Shown: positions 26,837 through 37,056, counted from the stretch's first letter. The stretch: 64,000 bases of DNA from Sulfuriferula thiophila (GCF_003864975.1 NZ_BHGL01000003.1:124001-188000), one strand, 5' to 3'. The notes: generated by a model not told the origin, from the letters alone. Translations and numbers: made by a program.

Positions 26837-28102
26837 ATGAAGAATATTTTTTTCATGGGTTCCAGCACAGCTATCAGATTGGTTTTTGGACTGCTGACAT
26901 TCACCATACTCGCACGATTGCTTGGCCCCGCATCTTTTGGTTTATTTATGTTCTGGCTGTCAATTGCGACTTTACTGGGTCTGGTAGCCAACTACGGTTT
27001 CACACCCTACCTGTTACGCGAAATCGGAGTGAAGCCTGATTCAGCGCACACGGTAATGAGTGAAGTATTGTCGGCCAAGATACTTGTATCTATTGCATTA
27101 GTCATAGTAGCTGTTTGTGCAATGCCTATCATTGATGCTGAAAATCGCTGGGTATTCTTCATACTCATGCTGTCAATACTGACAGACTCCACTACTGACT
27201 TTCTCAATGTAGGTTACCGCGCCACCAACCGCTATGCGGTAGAAACACGCATAGCGACCATCGCTTCAGCAGCACAATTTGCGATAGTGGCTGGGGCCAT
27301 CTGGTATCACCCCACCGTACTTATAGCCGCCATCAGTTTCCTGATTTCACGTATATGCGTACTTGCCATGACCTGGTACAGCCAAGCCCAATATTTTGCC
27401 AATTTACAACCAGCAGCTATTCCCCGTGCAGTTTTCCGATTAAAAAAAGCCCTGTCGTACGCCACAGATTTTGCCCTGCAAAGCCTGTTCGGACAAATTG
27501 ACAGTGTCGTGCTGAATTATTTCCTGGGACCAGTTGCTGTCGGTTTGCATCAGGCTGGAATGCGACTGGTCCTTGGTGGCAGCCAGGCTGCCAACGTATT
27601 AGGCAATGTGTTTATACCCCGTATCTCGGCTGTTATTGATGACCCGACAAAGCTGCAATATGAAGGTCAGCGGCTTCAAACGGCATTCATTGCATCAGGC
27701 ATGATATTTGGCCTGGTGCTCGCTGTTGCCTCCGAGCCAATAGTACACATCCTGTTTGGGAAACAATTCATCGCTCTGGCTAACTTGTTACCATGGTTCG
27801 GGTTGTTATTTTTTGTCCGTTTTCTTGCCTCTGCCTGGGGCATCATGCTCACCTCAGCCGGCCGGCAGACGCTACGTGCCAAGGCCAATCTTATGCACTG
27901 GATCGTCATTCTGCTCACGGCATGGTCACTCGTCCCAGCGTATGGCAATGTAGGCTGGATCATATCGCTCACCATTGGCAATCTGCTGCTGGCCGCTGTT
28001 TACTTCACAGCATCGTATAGCCTTGTGCAACCAACGCGCAGCAATACGCTTATCACCATCGCTGGTGCTGGCGCCTTTTTACCTTTTTTGCACTTTAGTT
28101 AA
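26837..28102 (+). CDS. Oligosaccharide flippase (Wzx-like)
   Basis: 421 residues, about 12 membrane helices, MATE/MOP superfamily pattern (ILARLLGPASFGLFMFWLS near the start). It should flip the undecaprenyl-linked repeat unit to the periplasmic side. Its place between the export block and the glycosyltransferases and the presence of a Wzy-type gene at 31183 support a Wzx/Wzy route. Confidence 0.88.
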   Translation: MKNIFFMGSSTAIRLVFGLLTFTILARLLGPASFGLFMFWLSIATLLGLVANYGFTPYLLREIGVKPDSAHTVMSEVLSAKILVSIALVIVAVCAMPIIDAENRWVFFILMLSILTDSTTDFLNVGYRATNRYAVETRIATIASAAQFAIVAGAIWYHPTVLIAAISFLISRICVLAMTWYSQAQYFANLQPAAIPRAVFRLKKALSYATDFALQSLFGQIDSVVLNYFLGPVAVGLHQAGMRLVLGGSQAANVLGNVFIPRISAVIDDPTKLQYEGQRLQTAFIASGMIFGLVLAVASEPIVHILFGKQFIALANLLPWFGLLFFVRFLASAWGIMLTSAGRQTLRAKANLMHWIVILLTAWSLVPAYGNVGWIISLTIGNLLLAAVYFTASYSLVQPTRSNTLITIAGAGAFLPFLHFS

Positions 28103-28124
28103 TTAATGCAAACACCCATATAAA

Positions 28125-29351
28125 ATGAGCCAAAATCAAACTACACCCACTGACGGATTGATTGAAAGCATAACTAAAAATGGCCTATGCACTGGTTGCG
28201 GGCTATGTGAGTCAATTGCGCCAAAAGGGCATATTCAAGTTGAGCTCAATGCATCCGGCTACTTACGGCCACGCACCATCCAGCCATTAACTGCCGCCAT
28301 TGAACACCAGATTGCCGAAGTATGCCCGGGGGTAACAGTACAGCACCGCGCAGGCATTAAGGGGTATCACCCGATATGGGGCCCATTGATTAAAGTACGT
28401 ACCGGCCATGCCGTTGACCCTGAAATAAGAAAACAAGGCTCATCCGGCGGCGTTATCTCCGCGCTATTAACGCACCTACTGGAATCGGGCAAAGTCGATT
28501 TCGTTGCCCAGATTGCCACCACCCAACAAAACCCGCTCGCAAATGAGTTACAAATCAGCCGCACGCGAGAAGATGTTATTCGCGCAGCCGGGTCGCGTTA
28601 CGCACCCTCAGCGCCACTGCGCACCCTGCGTGACCTGCTCGCCACCGGGCAAAAATTCGCCTTTGTAGGCAAGCCCTGCGATATCGCCGCATTACGCAGA
28701 TATTCCGAATTCAATGAAGATATCAAAACGCAAGTGCCATACATGCTCTCATTTATGTGTGCAGGTATCCCAAGCATGCGCGGCACATATGAAGTGCTAG
28801 AGAAACTCGGAGCGGATCGTACAAAATTAACCAGCTTCCGCTATCGTGGTGATGGCTGGCCAGGTATGACACGTGCCGTACAAACCGACGGTCAATCATT
28901 TGAGATGGATTACAACACATCATGGGGAACCATTCTGGGTAAGCATCTACAGTTTCGTTGCAAGATCTGCCCCGATGGAACAGGGGAATTTGCTGATGTC
29001 GTCTGTGCTGATGCATGGTATGGCAAGGACGGTTATCCTGATTTCGCCGAACATGATGGGCGCAGCCTTGTGCTATCACGAACGCAGAGTGGTGAAGCAT
29101 TAATCCAGACAGCCATCGAAAACAACTCCATTGATGTCAGCAACTTACTCACCAAAGAAATAGCACTAATGCAGCCTTATCAAGTATTACGAAAAAAAGT
29201 TGCACTCGGAAGAACGATAGCAACATTTTTTTCGCGCGGCCGCATGCCAATATATCGCCGACTTGGATTGTTTCGTGCTTCGATAATGATAAATCCAATA
29301 ATATGGTTAAGGCACGCATGGGGTACTTACCGTCGAGCAAATGGCGAGTAA
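28125..29351 (+). CDS. Fe-S protein with F420 hydrogenase/dehydrogenase beta-subunit domains
   Basis: 408 residues. A [4Fe-4S] ferredoxin-like motif at the start (CTGCGLCESIAP), the N-terminal FrhB-type domain with QGSSGGVISALLTHLLESG, then the C-terminal domain with VGKPCDIAALRRY and RCKICPDGTGEFADVVCADAW. Such proteins often sit beside polysaccharide pyruvyl transferases in capsule and exopolysaccharide loci, and that is what follows here. They are thought to do a redox step on a sugar or its substituent; no reaction is established. Use of F420 itself is unlikely to be inferable. The first cluster motif has CxxCxxC but then Ala-Pro instead of a fourth nearby Cys-Pro. Confidence 0.8.
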   Translation: MSQNQTTPTDGLIESITKNGLCTGCGLCESIAPKGHIQVELNASGYLRPRTIQPLTAAIEHQIAEVCPGVTVQHRAGIKGYHPIWGPLIKVRTGHAVDPEIRKQGSSGGVISALLTHLLESGKVDFVAQIATTQQNPLANELQISRTREDVIRAAGSRYAPSAPLRTLRDLLATGQKFAFVGKPCDIAALRRYSEFNEDIKTQVPYMLSFMCAGIPSMRGTYEVLEKLGADRTKLTSFRYRGDGWPGMTRAVQTDGQSFEMDYNTSWGTILGKHLQFRCKICPDGTGEFADVVCADAWYGKDGYPDFAEHDGRSLVLSRTQSGEALIQTAIENNSIDVSNLLTKEIALMQPYQVLRKKVALGRTIATFFSRGRMPIYRRLGLFRASIMINPIIWLRHAWGTYRRANGE

Positions 29352-29412
29352 TGCCCTCTATATGAAGTAAACATGACAATTAGAAAATTAATTATGAGCG
29401 GAAAATAGCGTG

Positions 29413-30588
29413 ATGAAAAAACTGAAAATTGGCTTTGCATGGCAAACACTGACATCCGAAAATCTCGGAGTGGCTGCACTTGCTCAATCACAAATAGCCT
29501 TAGCTAAAGAAGCCGCGAATACTGCCGGATACGAATTAGAAGCAATTGAATTTTGTCCAACAGGACCGAAACTCGGATTAGCCAAAGAGTTAGGGTGTGA
29601 ATTAGCTGACCCGCTTTCTATCAAGAAAATAATACTTGGAAAGTCGCGGTATGTTGGCCAAATGCGATCTTGTGATCTTGTATTGGATATCGGTGCAGGT
29701 GACAGCTTTTCCGATATATACGGTCAGAAACATTTTTTCTTTCTCTGCCTTTCAAAGTTAATTGCTTTGGGGTTGAAGAAACCCCTTATTTTAAGCCCGC
29801 AGACAATTGGCCCATTCTCGGCCAGTTGGGTTAAAAAACTTGCTGTTTTCATTATGCATCGCTCAAAGAAAGTCTTTGCGCGAGATGGAATGTCGATGAA
29901 AACTCTTGTGGATATGGGCGTTGTAAATAACACCGAAGAAGTGATTGATGTTGCATTTTGTTTGCCGTACGAAAAAAAGGTACTTTCTGGACAGAATAAA
30001 ACGCGAGTCGGGATTAATGTTTCTGGTCTTTTAATGAATGGAGGATATACACGCGATAATCAATTTGGTTTGTCCGTTGAATACCAATCCCTTATCAACC
30101 AGGTCATTGAGTACTTCCTTACCCAGCCAGATGTAGAGATTCATTTAGTGGGGCACGTCTTAGCAGATACGATGCCCGTCGAAGATGACTATATAGCCAA
30201 TATGGCACTACATGCAAAATACCCAAGCCTTGTCGTAGCACCCAAATTCAATTCGCCCAGCGAAGCCAAATCATATATTTCAAGTTTAGATTTCTTCACC
30301 GGCGCGCGTATGCATGCCTGTATTGCAGCCTTCTCATCTGGTGTACCAGTAATACCAATGGCTTATAGCCGAAAATTCAATGGATTATTTGGCGCGCTTG
30401 GATATTGGCATCTAGCCGATCTCAAAACAGACGATACCGAGAACGCATTATCAAAAATAATAAACGGATATAACAACCGCAGCAATCTCAAAACCGAGGT
30501 TGATAGCGGCAACATAATCGCGCAAGAAAAATTAAGCCACTACAAAAATTACCTGATTAGTTTATTCCGGACTATGGAGACAAAATGA
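29413..30588 (+). CDS. Polysaccharide pyruvyl transferase family protein
   Basis: About 391 residues (ATG 29413; GTG 29410 is an alternative). The family pattern is visible: LVLDIGAGDSFSDIYG near residue 95, SPQTIGPF, a GT-B like second half with GARMHACIAAFSSGVPVIPMAYSRKF. These enzymes transfer pyruvate from phosphoenolpyruvate to make ketal-linked pyruvate on sugars, adding negative charge to the polymer. The stop overlaps the next start (ATGA). Base composition is more AT-rich than in the flanking housekeeping genes. Confidence 0.87.
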   Translation: MKKLKIGFAWQTLTSENLGVAALAQSQIALAKEAANTAGYELEAIEFCPTGPKLGLAKELGCELADPLSIKKIILGKSRYVGQMRSCDLVLDIGAGDSFSDIYGQKHFFFLCLSKLIALGLKKPLILSPQTIGPFSASWVKKLAVFIMHRSKKVFARDGMSMKTLVDMGVVNNTEEVIDVAFCLPYEKKVLSGQNKTRVGINVSGLLMNGGYTRDNQFGLSVEYQSLINQVIEYFLTQPDVEIHLVGHVLADTMPVEDDYIANMALHAKYPSLVVAPKFNSPSEAKSYISSLDFFTGARMHACIAAFSSGVPVIPMAYSRKFNGLFGALGYWHLADLKTDDTENALSKIINGYNNRSNLKTEVDSGNIIAQEKLSHYKNYLISLFRTMETK

Positions 30589-31139
30589 AGTCTATTAAGT
30601 TACGAATCTGGCTAATATTGCATGGTGCCAAATACTTAATGCTTTTATACGTCGGCAAAATTCCCTCCCATTTTATTCGCAAGGCTATTTATTCTTCTGT
30701 GGGTATGCGAATCGGACGTGCAACAGCAATTTATTCAGGCGCAGAAATTCGCCGACCTGAATGTATAGAAATTGGTGAGGGCACAATAATTGGTCATCAC
30801 GCGATCCTTGATGGACGACTTGGCATCAACATTGGCAGGAATGTTAATTTCAGTACAGGTGTATGGATTTGGACAGTTCAGCATGATTACCGCGACCCGC
30901 ATTTCGGTGATGCTGGTGGTGCAGTAACCATCGGCGATAATGCATGGATTAGCTGTCGTGTAACAATTCTGCCCGGAGTAACAATTGGTGAGGGTGCCGT
31001 AGTCGCTGCTGGTGCTGTAGTAACCCAAAATGTCGAACCCTACACCGTAGTTGGTGGAATTCCAGCAAAAAAAATTGGCGAGAGGCCTAGGGACATACGT
31101 TACTTTCTTGGTGATGCTTCGCCAATACCATTCGTATAA
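30585..31139 (+). CDS. Hexapeptide-repeat acetyltransferase (WcaF/NodL-like)
   Basis: 184 residues. Left-handed beta-helix hexapeptide repeats run from about residue 45 to 165 (for example IEIGEGTIIGHHAILDGR, VTILPGVTIGEGAVVAAGAVV), with a loop containing QHDYRDP and the family ending VVGGIPAKKIGER. It probably O-acetylates a sugar of the repeat unit. Translationally coupled to the pyruvyl transferase. Confidence 0.87.
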   Translation: MKSIKLRIWLILHGAKYLMLLYVGKIPSHFIRKAIYSSVGMRIGRATAIYSGAEIRRPECIEIGEGTIIGHHAILDGRLGINIGRNVNFSTGVWIWTVQHDYRDPHFGDAGGAVTIGDNAWISCRVTILPGVTIGEGAVVAAGAVVTQNVEPYTVVGGIPAKKIGERPRDIRYFLGDASPIPFV

Positions 31140-31182
31140 CCTCAGAGTTCACTCAATTTTTATTCATAAACAAACGTAAATT

Positions 31183-32655
31183 ATGAAAATACTGAACCGT
31201 GGTCTACTGATGCTAGGTTTACTTTTCACCACATTTTTACTCGGTGTGACGGTAGCACTAATGCCGGTAGGTGTATCCGCTCGCGTGGCAATCATCATGA
31301 TTGCCATATTGTTTCTGGTGACAGCATGGGGCTTTAGGCAGACAACCGCCATGTTTCCAGAACGTAAACTTATTATTTTCAGTGCTTTTGTTCTAACAAT
31401 GTCTATTGTATGGCCACAGTACATATTTTTTTCCGCAGGCGGGTTACCTCGTGTGAACCCATTCACACTCTCGACCGCAATGGGATTGATTTTCATCCTG
31501 GCATTGACAGCCCATTACAGAAGTTTTTCTTCGCGCATGCCTTTACTTATTGCCGAAATAAAACCCGTTGCGATTTTTTTTGGGCTATGGATAGTTTGGC
31601 GTGCGATTAGCAATCTTTTGTCCGGTGCACCTGTAGCAACGAACACAGGTCTGTTACGCGAACTGATCTACGTCTATAGCTTATTTGCGTATGGGCTGTT
31701 TGTTTGCCAGGGGAAAAATGGCATTCAACTGCTTGGCCGAATTATTGTTGCATGCACAGTCATTGTCGGTCTTGCTGGCATAGTCGAAGCGCTACAAGGC
31801 AAAAATATGTTTATCGGTTTTGCAGCCAGTGGTGAAACCGGCGATGTGGGTGATGCTATTGCCACAATTATTGCCGACAAGGTGCGTGGTGGCGCTTATC
31901 GTGTGCAATCAGTATTTAGTCATCCCATTTTGTTTGGTCAGTTTTTGGGTGCAGCCGCGCCTATTGTCCTTGTGTCGTTTTTACTTGATCGTTCGCGCGC
32001 CTGGAGGCTCGTCGCGTTGATTGCCCTACCACTAATTATGATAGGAATATTGAAATCCGGATCAAGGTCCGGGGTGATGGCGCTAGTCGTTTCTGGGGCA
32101 GTTTTAGGTATGATGCTTTGGGTATATTTGCTAACAAATTCAAAAAAATATAGCAGTTTCGCAATAGTAGCGGTTCCAGTAGTTCTGATTGTCATTTTGG
32201 CTGCATATGGAATCGGTGAGCATTTAATCGCTGGCGGATCACGAACGGAATCTGGCAGTTCAATGGTAAGGGCAGTTCAGCTGCAGTTGGCGCTAAATGC
32301 GATACCTAACAGTCCCTTTTTTGGATACGGCCTGGGTGCCGCAGTACAAATTGCGGGTGTGAAAACATATCTTAATGCACTTACTATGGATATATATTAC
32401 CTATCCGTTCTGCTTGATTCAGGTTGGGTGGGTTTAGCGCTATTCTTTGCCATGGTACTGTCTTTGATAGTCACTTCGCTGCGTTACGTTAGTAGCCATT
32501 CTGGACGAAACATGTATTACGTATCTGCTTATATGGCCGCAGCAATCTCGGTATTAGTGACACTAGGTGCAGTATCCATGCCGCAAAATATTATGTTCGT
32601 TATGTTGGCTGCCGGTGTCCTCGCCGTTGCGAAGCATGAATCGAGGGCGCAATGA
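31183..32655 (+). CDS. O-antigen ligase/polymerase-like membrane protein (Wzy candidate)
   Basis: 490 residues with about 11-12 membrane helices and a large periplasmic loop (about 350-400, containing FGYGLGAAVQIAG). This is the topology and sequence type of the Wzy/WaaL (Wzy_C) superfamily. As the only such gene in the operon, next to flippase and chain-length genes, it is the best candidate for the polymerase. Overlaps the next gene by ATGA. Confidence 0.83.
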   Translation: MKILNRGLLMLGLLFTTFLLGVTVALMPVGVSARVAIIMIAILFLVTAWGFRQTTAMFPERKLIIFSAFVLTMSIVWPQYIFFSAGGLPRVNPFTLSTAMGLIFILALTAHYRSFSSRMPLLIAEIKPVAIFFGLWIVWRAISNLLSGAPVATNTGLLRELIYVYSLFAYGLFVCQGKNGIQLLGRIIVACTVIVGLAGIVEALQGKNMFIGFAASGETGDVGDAIATIIADKVRGGAYRVQSVFSHPILFGQFLGAAAPIVLVSFLLDRSRAWRLVALIALPLIMIGILKSGSRSGVMALVVSGAVLGMMLWVYLLTNSKKYSSFAIVAVPVVLIVILAAYGIGEHLIAGGSRTESGSSMVRAVQLQLALNAIPNSPFFGYGLGAAVQIAGVKTYLNALTMDIYYLSVLLDSGWVGLALFFAMVLSLIVTSLRYVSSHSGRNMYYVSAYMAAAISVLVTLGAVSMPQNIMFVMLAAGVLAVAKHESRAQ

Positions 32656-33662
32656 GCCGTGTACTTAATTCAAAAAACAGTCACGCATACGTGATAATAT
32701 TGAATTGGAATGGCTGGAAAGACACGATTGAATGTCTGGATAGCGTGTTTCTTTCGTCAAACGTAGAATATACCGTGGTCGTTTGTGACAACGATTCGAA
32801 AGATGGCTCCATGGAACACATGGCGGAGTGGGCTATGGCGCGATTCAACACTGATGAATGGGCGCAGCTGACCCGTGTCGAGGTTGAAAGTGCGGCATCA
32901 CCTGCGCTGGGCAAGCGTCTGATATTGATTCAGAACGGTGCTAATCTGGGCTTTGCTGGGGGCAATAATGTGGGTGTTCGCCTGGCAATGCAAGACCCGA
33001 ACTGTGCGTTTATTTGGCTCTTGAACAATGACACGACAGTTGCACCAGATGCATTATCACAAGCTGTAACGCGCATGACGGCCGATGAGCAAATCGGATT
33101 GTGTGGTTCCACACTGATCTATTACCACGAACGTGAAAAAGTTCAGGCTTTCGGTGGTGCAATTTATTCACCATGGACTGGGCGTTCGCGCCACGTGGGA
33201 GCGTTCTCACAACTTTCAACCATCCCGGCATCGCCGTCCGAAGTCGAAAAAAATCTGTCTTATGTGGTGGGCGCAGCGATGCTGATACGACGCGAATTTA
33301 TCGAACAGATTGGTTTGATGCGCGAAGACTATTTTCTGTATTTTGAGGAAATCGACTGGGCAACGCGCAGCAGAAACCTGTTCCGACTGGGGTATGCGCC
33401 ATTGAGCGAGGTATATCACAAGGAAGGTGCGTCAATTGGCACCACTGCCTCGGGCGGCTCAGCGTTATCTTTGTATTATCTGTTTAAAAATCGGCTGAAA
33501 TTTACGCGCCATTTCTATACTCCATATTTGCCGTCAGTCATTCTGATGAGCTTATGGGACGTGCTGAAGTTCGCACTCAAGGGTCGTAATATACAAGCAG
33601 TAGCGGCTTTACGGGGCATGGGTGGTTTTGCACCGCCGATTGCTAAAAGGCCAGGCACATGA
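32652..33662 (+). CDS. Glycosyltransferase family 2
   Basis: 336 residues. GT-A fold start (AYVIILNWNGWKDTIECLDSV), VVCDNDSKDGS for nucleotide binding, WLLNNDTTV as the DxD-like segment, and EEIDWATRSRNLFRLGYAP as the acceptor-side motif. It resembles rhamnosyltransferase-like family 2 enzymes, which fits the dTDP-rhamnose genes at the end of the operon, but donor and linkage are unknown. Confidence 0.88.
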   Translation: MSRVLNSKNSHAYVIILNWNGWKDTIECLDSVFLSSNVEYTVVVCDNDSKDGSMEHMAEWAMARFNTDEWAQLTRVEVESAASPALGKRLILIQNGANLGFAGGNNVGVRLAMQDPNCAFIWLLNNDTTVAPDALSQAVTRMTADEQIGLCGSTLIYYHEREKVQAFGGAIYSPWTGRSRHVGAFSQLSTIPASPSEVEKNLSYVVGAAMLIRREFIEQIGLMREDYFLYFEEIDWATRSRNLFRLGYAPLSEVYHKEGASIGTTASGGSALSLYYLFKNRLKFTRHFYTPYLPSVILMSLWDVLKFALKGRNIQAVAALRGMGGFAPPIAKRPGT

Positions 33663-34891
33663 ATCGCCGCTTGCGCCTTCTGGTGGTTGCATCCGAGTTC
33701 CCCTACCCACCCAATCATGGCGGGAGAGCAGACATTTGGCGACGACTACAGATGTTGAAACGCTTAGGCTGTGATGTCAGCCTGATATGTTGGTACGATG
33801 ACCAGCCTGATACCCGACCTAATGCCGAAGCATTAGCCGTCGTAGAAAATGAAGTTGCAAGCTTGCAAGCATTACCAAATCAGCGTGGATTTAAACGTAA
33901 TGGTTTACGTTTGCTACAAATGCTAAAAGGCATACCGTCCCATGTGGCGGCACGCGCAGTCTACGGTGATCAACGGACCGAAATTCATCGTGCGGCGAAA
34001 GTCTTCTCGGCTGATGCCGTGTTGTTGGACAGTCTATATGGCGGGCTATTAGCATTTGATTTGAGTGCCGCGCTTCGCATACCAATGTTTTTTCGTTCGC
34101 ACAATATAGAACATCGCTATTTCGCTGGTCAGGCTGCTGCTGCCAATAATTTGCGCGACCGCATGGCGTGGTCGCTCGCGCGGCTAAATCTGGGCCGTTT
34201 CGAGCTGAAAGTAATGCAAAGCGCGCAGGTGTGTTTTGATATTTCAGCCGATGATATAGCCTGGTGGGCTGATCGCGGAGTGAAGGGTGCTCAATGGCTG
34301 CCGCCATTATCAGAAGCTGCAATATCGCCACCAGCGGTGAGTGAGACAGCACCTATACGAGAACTGGCTTTTCTAGGTAACCTGAATACCCCAAATAACG
34401 TACAAGGCATACACTGGCTGGTTGAACAAGTCATGCCCATAGTGTGGTCATTACGCCCGCAAACGATATTGCATGTGGCTGGATCACGCCCGGCAGCTTC
34501 AATTAAAACTTTGTTTTCCGGCTCTGACAAATTGCGTCTTTATGAAGACGTGCCGAATGTCATGACATTTTTAATGGACTCTGCGGTTCTGGTAAATCCG
34601 GTATTGACTGGTAGCGGCGTCAATGTAAAGACGCTAGACATGTTAATGACACAGCGCCCCGTCGTGAGCACCCCACAGGGTGTTGCAGGCTTGGTGCCTG
34701 AATTAAAAGCGTTATGTGATGTGGCTGATAGTGCCGAAAATTTCGCACAACGATTGGTGGCACAACTGAATTCACCAAATATTGATTTAAGCAAACGTGA
34801 AAAAGCTCGTCCATTATTTGGCCCGGAGGCCATTCAGGCAATGATAGACAGAATGCGTACCGAGATTACAGACAAAAGGATTGAAGCATGA
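33659..34891 (+). CDS. Glycosyltransferase, GT4-like
   Basis: 410 residues with a GT-B fold. The N-terminal half starts LRLLVVASEFPYPPNHGGR. The C-terminal donor half has AFLGNLNTPNN and SGVNVKTLDMLMTQRPVVSTPQGVAGL, as in group 1 (GT4) enzymes found in exosortase-linked loci. It probably adds one sugar to the lipid-linked unit on the cytoplasmic face. Overlaps the genes before and after by four bases. Confidence 0.86.
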   Translation: MNRRLRLLVVASEFPYPPNHGGRADIWRRLQMLKRLGCDVSLICWYDDQPDTRPNAEALAVVENEVASLQALPNQRGFKRNGLRLLQMLKGIPSHVAARAVYGDQRTEIHRAAKVFSADAVLLDSLYGGLLAFDLSAALRIPMFFRSHNIEHRYFAGQAAAANNLRDRMAWSLARLNLGRFELKVMQSAQVCFDISADDIAWWADRGVKGAQWLPPLSEAAISPPAVSETAPIRELAFLGNLNTPNNVQGIHWLVEQVMPIVWSLRPQTILHVAGSRPAASIKTLFSGSDKLRLYEDVPNVMTFLMDSAVLVNPVLTGSGVNVKTLDMLMTQRPVVSTPQGVAGLVPELKALCDVADSAENFAQRLVAQLNSPNIDLSKREKARPLFGPEAIQAMIDRMRTEITDKRIEA

Positions 34892-36066
34892 GTATCATTT
34901 TGTTTGTTCATCAATCCGCTGAAATGTATGGTTCTGACAAGGTATTGCAATATCTGGTTGGCGAACTATTACAGCGTGGCCAATATGAACCTGTAGTGAT
35001 ACTGCCTGAAACGGGTCCTTTGCATGATGCTTTAATTGCTGATGGTATCGAAGTGCATATTGGCGAAGTCGCGAAAATTAGCCGAGCTGTCATGAGCCCT
35101 ATCGGTTTAGTGCGACTTACAGGCCGCATGATTAAAGGTGTTGGTGAGATAGATCGTATTATTGCAGGTCGTAATGTTGCAGTAGTTCACTCCAATACGC
35201 TGGCAGTGCTTTCAGGTGCGATATGGGCAGCACGGCGACGGATAAAACATCTGTGGCATGTACATGAAATCATCCTTTCACCAAAATTGGTAAGTAAAAC
35301 CTTTCCATTATTGGTGCGACTATTATCAGATCGGGTGATGTCCAATTCGTCCATGACAGAACGCTGGCTACTTGACGAACAACCCAGCCTGAAAGCACGT
35401 TCAGGCGTGGTATTTAATGGCCTACCCCCGGCACAGGCGCCATCGGCAGAACATATTGCTGCATTTCGATCCAGTGTCGGGGCAAGTCAGAACGACATTG
35501 TGATCACGCTTGCCGGCCGCATCAACCGCTGGAAAGGTCAAGAATTACTTATTGAAGCTGCGACGCTCTTGCACCAGCGTGGCTTGGTACATAATTTGCG
35601 TTTTGTGATCGTGGGCAGCCCCGCGCCTGGTCTGGAAAATCTGGTGACTCAACTGCAACAAAGCGTAGCAACGGCTGGGTTATCCGATAGATTTACATTT
35701 ATTCCCTTCGTGGATGATATTTGGCCAGTGTGGTTCGGCTCGGATATCGGAGTAGTTCCTTCAACTGAACCTGAACCGTTTGGAATGGTTGCAATTGAAG
35801 CTATGGCTGCAAACGCTCCTGTAATTGCAGCTGCTCATGGTGGATTGTTAGACATAGTTGAAAATAATAAAACAGGACTTCTGTTCGAACCTAAAAACGC
35901 ATCCAGTCTTGCTGATGCAATTGCTCAACTGGCATTGGATGAGGATTTGCGTAAAGCAATGGGTGCGGCAGGTGGTGATCGGCAGCGCGCGATTTTCTCG
36001 CTGGAAAGTCAGGTAACACAAACTGAGCAGGTTTACCTCGCAATAATCAAACAGTCGGTTCAATGA
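34888..36066 (+). CDS. Glycosyltransferase family 4
   Basis: 392 residues, GT-B fold. Acceptor half with HQSAEMYGSDKVLQYLV, donor half with ITLAGRINRWKGQELLIEAA and the E-x7-E motif in EPEPFGMVAIEAMAANAPVIAAA. Retaining glycosyltransferase; donor and acceptor unknown. Coupled to the upstream transferase. Confidence 0.9.
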   Translation: MSIILFVHQSAEMYGSDKVLQYLVGELLQRGQYEPVVILPETGPLHDALIADGIEVHIGEVAKISRAVMSPIGLVRLTGRMIKGVGEIDRIIAGRNVAVVHSNTLAVLSGAIWAARRRIKHLWHVHEIILSPKLVSKTFPLLVRLLSDRVMSNSSMTERWLLDEQPSLKARSGVVFNGLPPAQAPSAEHIAAFRSSVGASQNDIVITLAGRINRWKGQELLIEAATLLHQRGLVHNLRFVIVGSPAPGLENLVTQLQQSVATAGLSDRFTFIPFVDDIWPVWFGSDIGVVPSTEPEPFGMVAIEAMAANAPVIAAAHGGLLDIVENNKTGLLFEPKNASSLADAIAQLALDEDLRKAMGAAGGDRQRAIFSLESQVTQTEQVYLAIIKQSVQ

Positions 36067-36084
36067 CATTGGTAAATTTAAAAT

Positions 36085-36966
36085 ATGATGAAAAAAAGAC
36101 AAGATATTGAGTTGTTTCGTATCATTAGTGCCTTTTCTATAGTTTGGTATCACTCTAACGTAATAGGCCACGAAATAGCTTATGGCGGTCTGATTATATT
36201 TCTAATAATCTCCATGTATCTTGCTGGTTGCAGCAGTTATGTAGCTGAGCGTCCATTTCTACCTAGAATAAAACGCTGGCTTACACCATGGGGGATTTGG
36301 TTCATAGTTTATGGGTTAGTAAACATAATTAGCCACAATCCAATAATTCCTCTAAATAATGGGTTTACTTCTGGTGTACTAGCAGGGCCAAGTATCCACT
36401 TATGGTATATGCCCTTCGTATTAGCATGTTTATTAATGTTTGATATTATCAGACGCTACTTTATCGCTAGCCATATAGCTTGGGGTGCCGGATTGCTCAG
36501 CATTTTAATATTAGGCTCAACATCAATTTGGCGGGATACATCGATTCAGCTTGGATATCCAATAGCACAATACGCACAAGCATTAGCGGCAGTAGTTTTA
36601 GGCATTTTCTTTGCTTATGCTCGCAATATATCTAAACAACTTCAAATAACGCTACTCTTATTTATTATAGCTACTGCGATATATGTAATCCCATATAAGG
36701 GGATAGGTATCCCATACTTAATTGGCATCTTTGTAGGTTGCATTTTAGCTTTTAGAATATTAAAAATACCTTCATCGCTAAACTTTAACATCATCGCAAA
36801 AAATACTTTGGGTATATACTTCATTCATATATTAATACTAAAAACCCTTGTACATTCAAATACCATACATGGGATTTATTTACCAGTTACAACTTTTTTT
36901 CTATCTTTATTAATCATAATTTTACTACGTCGCACATTCCCAAAAATAGCTAAATATTCAACATAG
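36085..36966 (+). CDS. Acyltransferase family 3 membrane protein
   Basis: 293 residues, about 9-10 membrane helices. The N-terminal pattern RIISAFSIVWYHSN is the Arg...His motif of acyltransferase-3 proteins that O-acetylate sugars across the inner membrane. It is the most AT-rich gene in the operon, with many ATA, TTA and AAA codons. This is out of keeping with manC or rmlB and suggests recent acquisition. Confidence 0.82.
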   Translation: MMKKRQDIELFRIISAFSIVWYHSNVIGHEIAYGGLIIFLIISMYLAGCSSYVAERPFLPRIKRWLTPWGIWFIVYGLVNIISHNPIIPLNNGFTSGVLAGPSIHLWYMPFVLACLLMFDIIRRYFIASHIAWGAGLLSILILGSTSIWRDTSIQLGYPIAQYAQALAAVVLGIFFAYARNISKQLQITLLLFIIATAIYVIPYKGIGIPYLIGIFVGCILAFRILKIPSSLNFNIIAKNTLGIYFIHILILKTLVHSNTIHGIYLPVTTFFLSLLIIILLRRTFPKIAKYST

Positions 36967-37056
36967 AGCCATTTAATATAATGTTTTAAGGAATATCGAT
37001 ACTGTCCCAATAAATATACTTTACGCAAGTTAACCTAATATATAGGAGACAATGCA

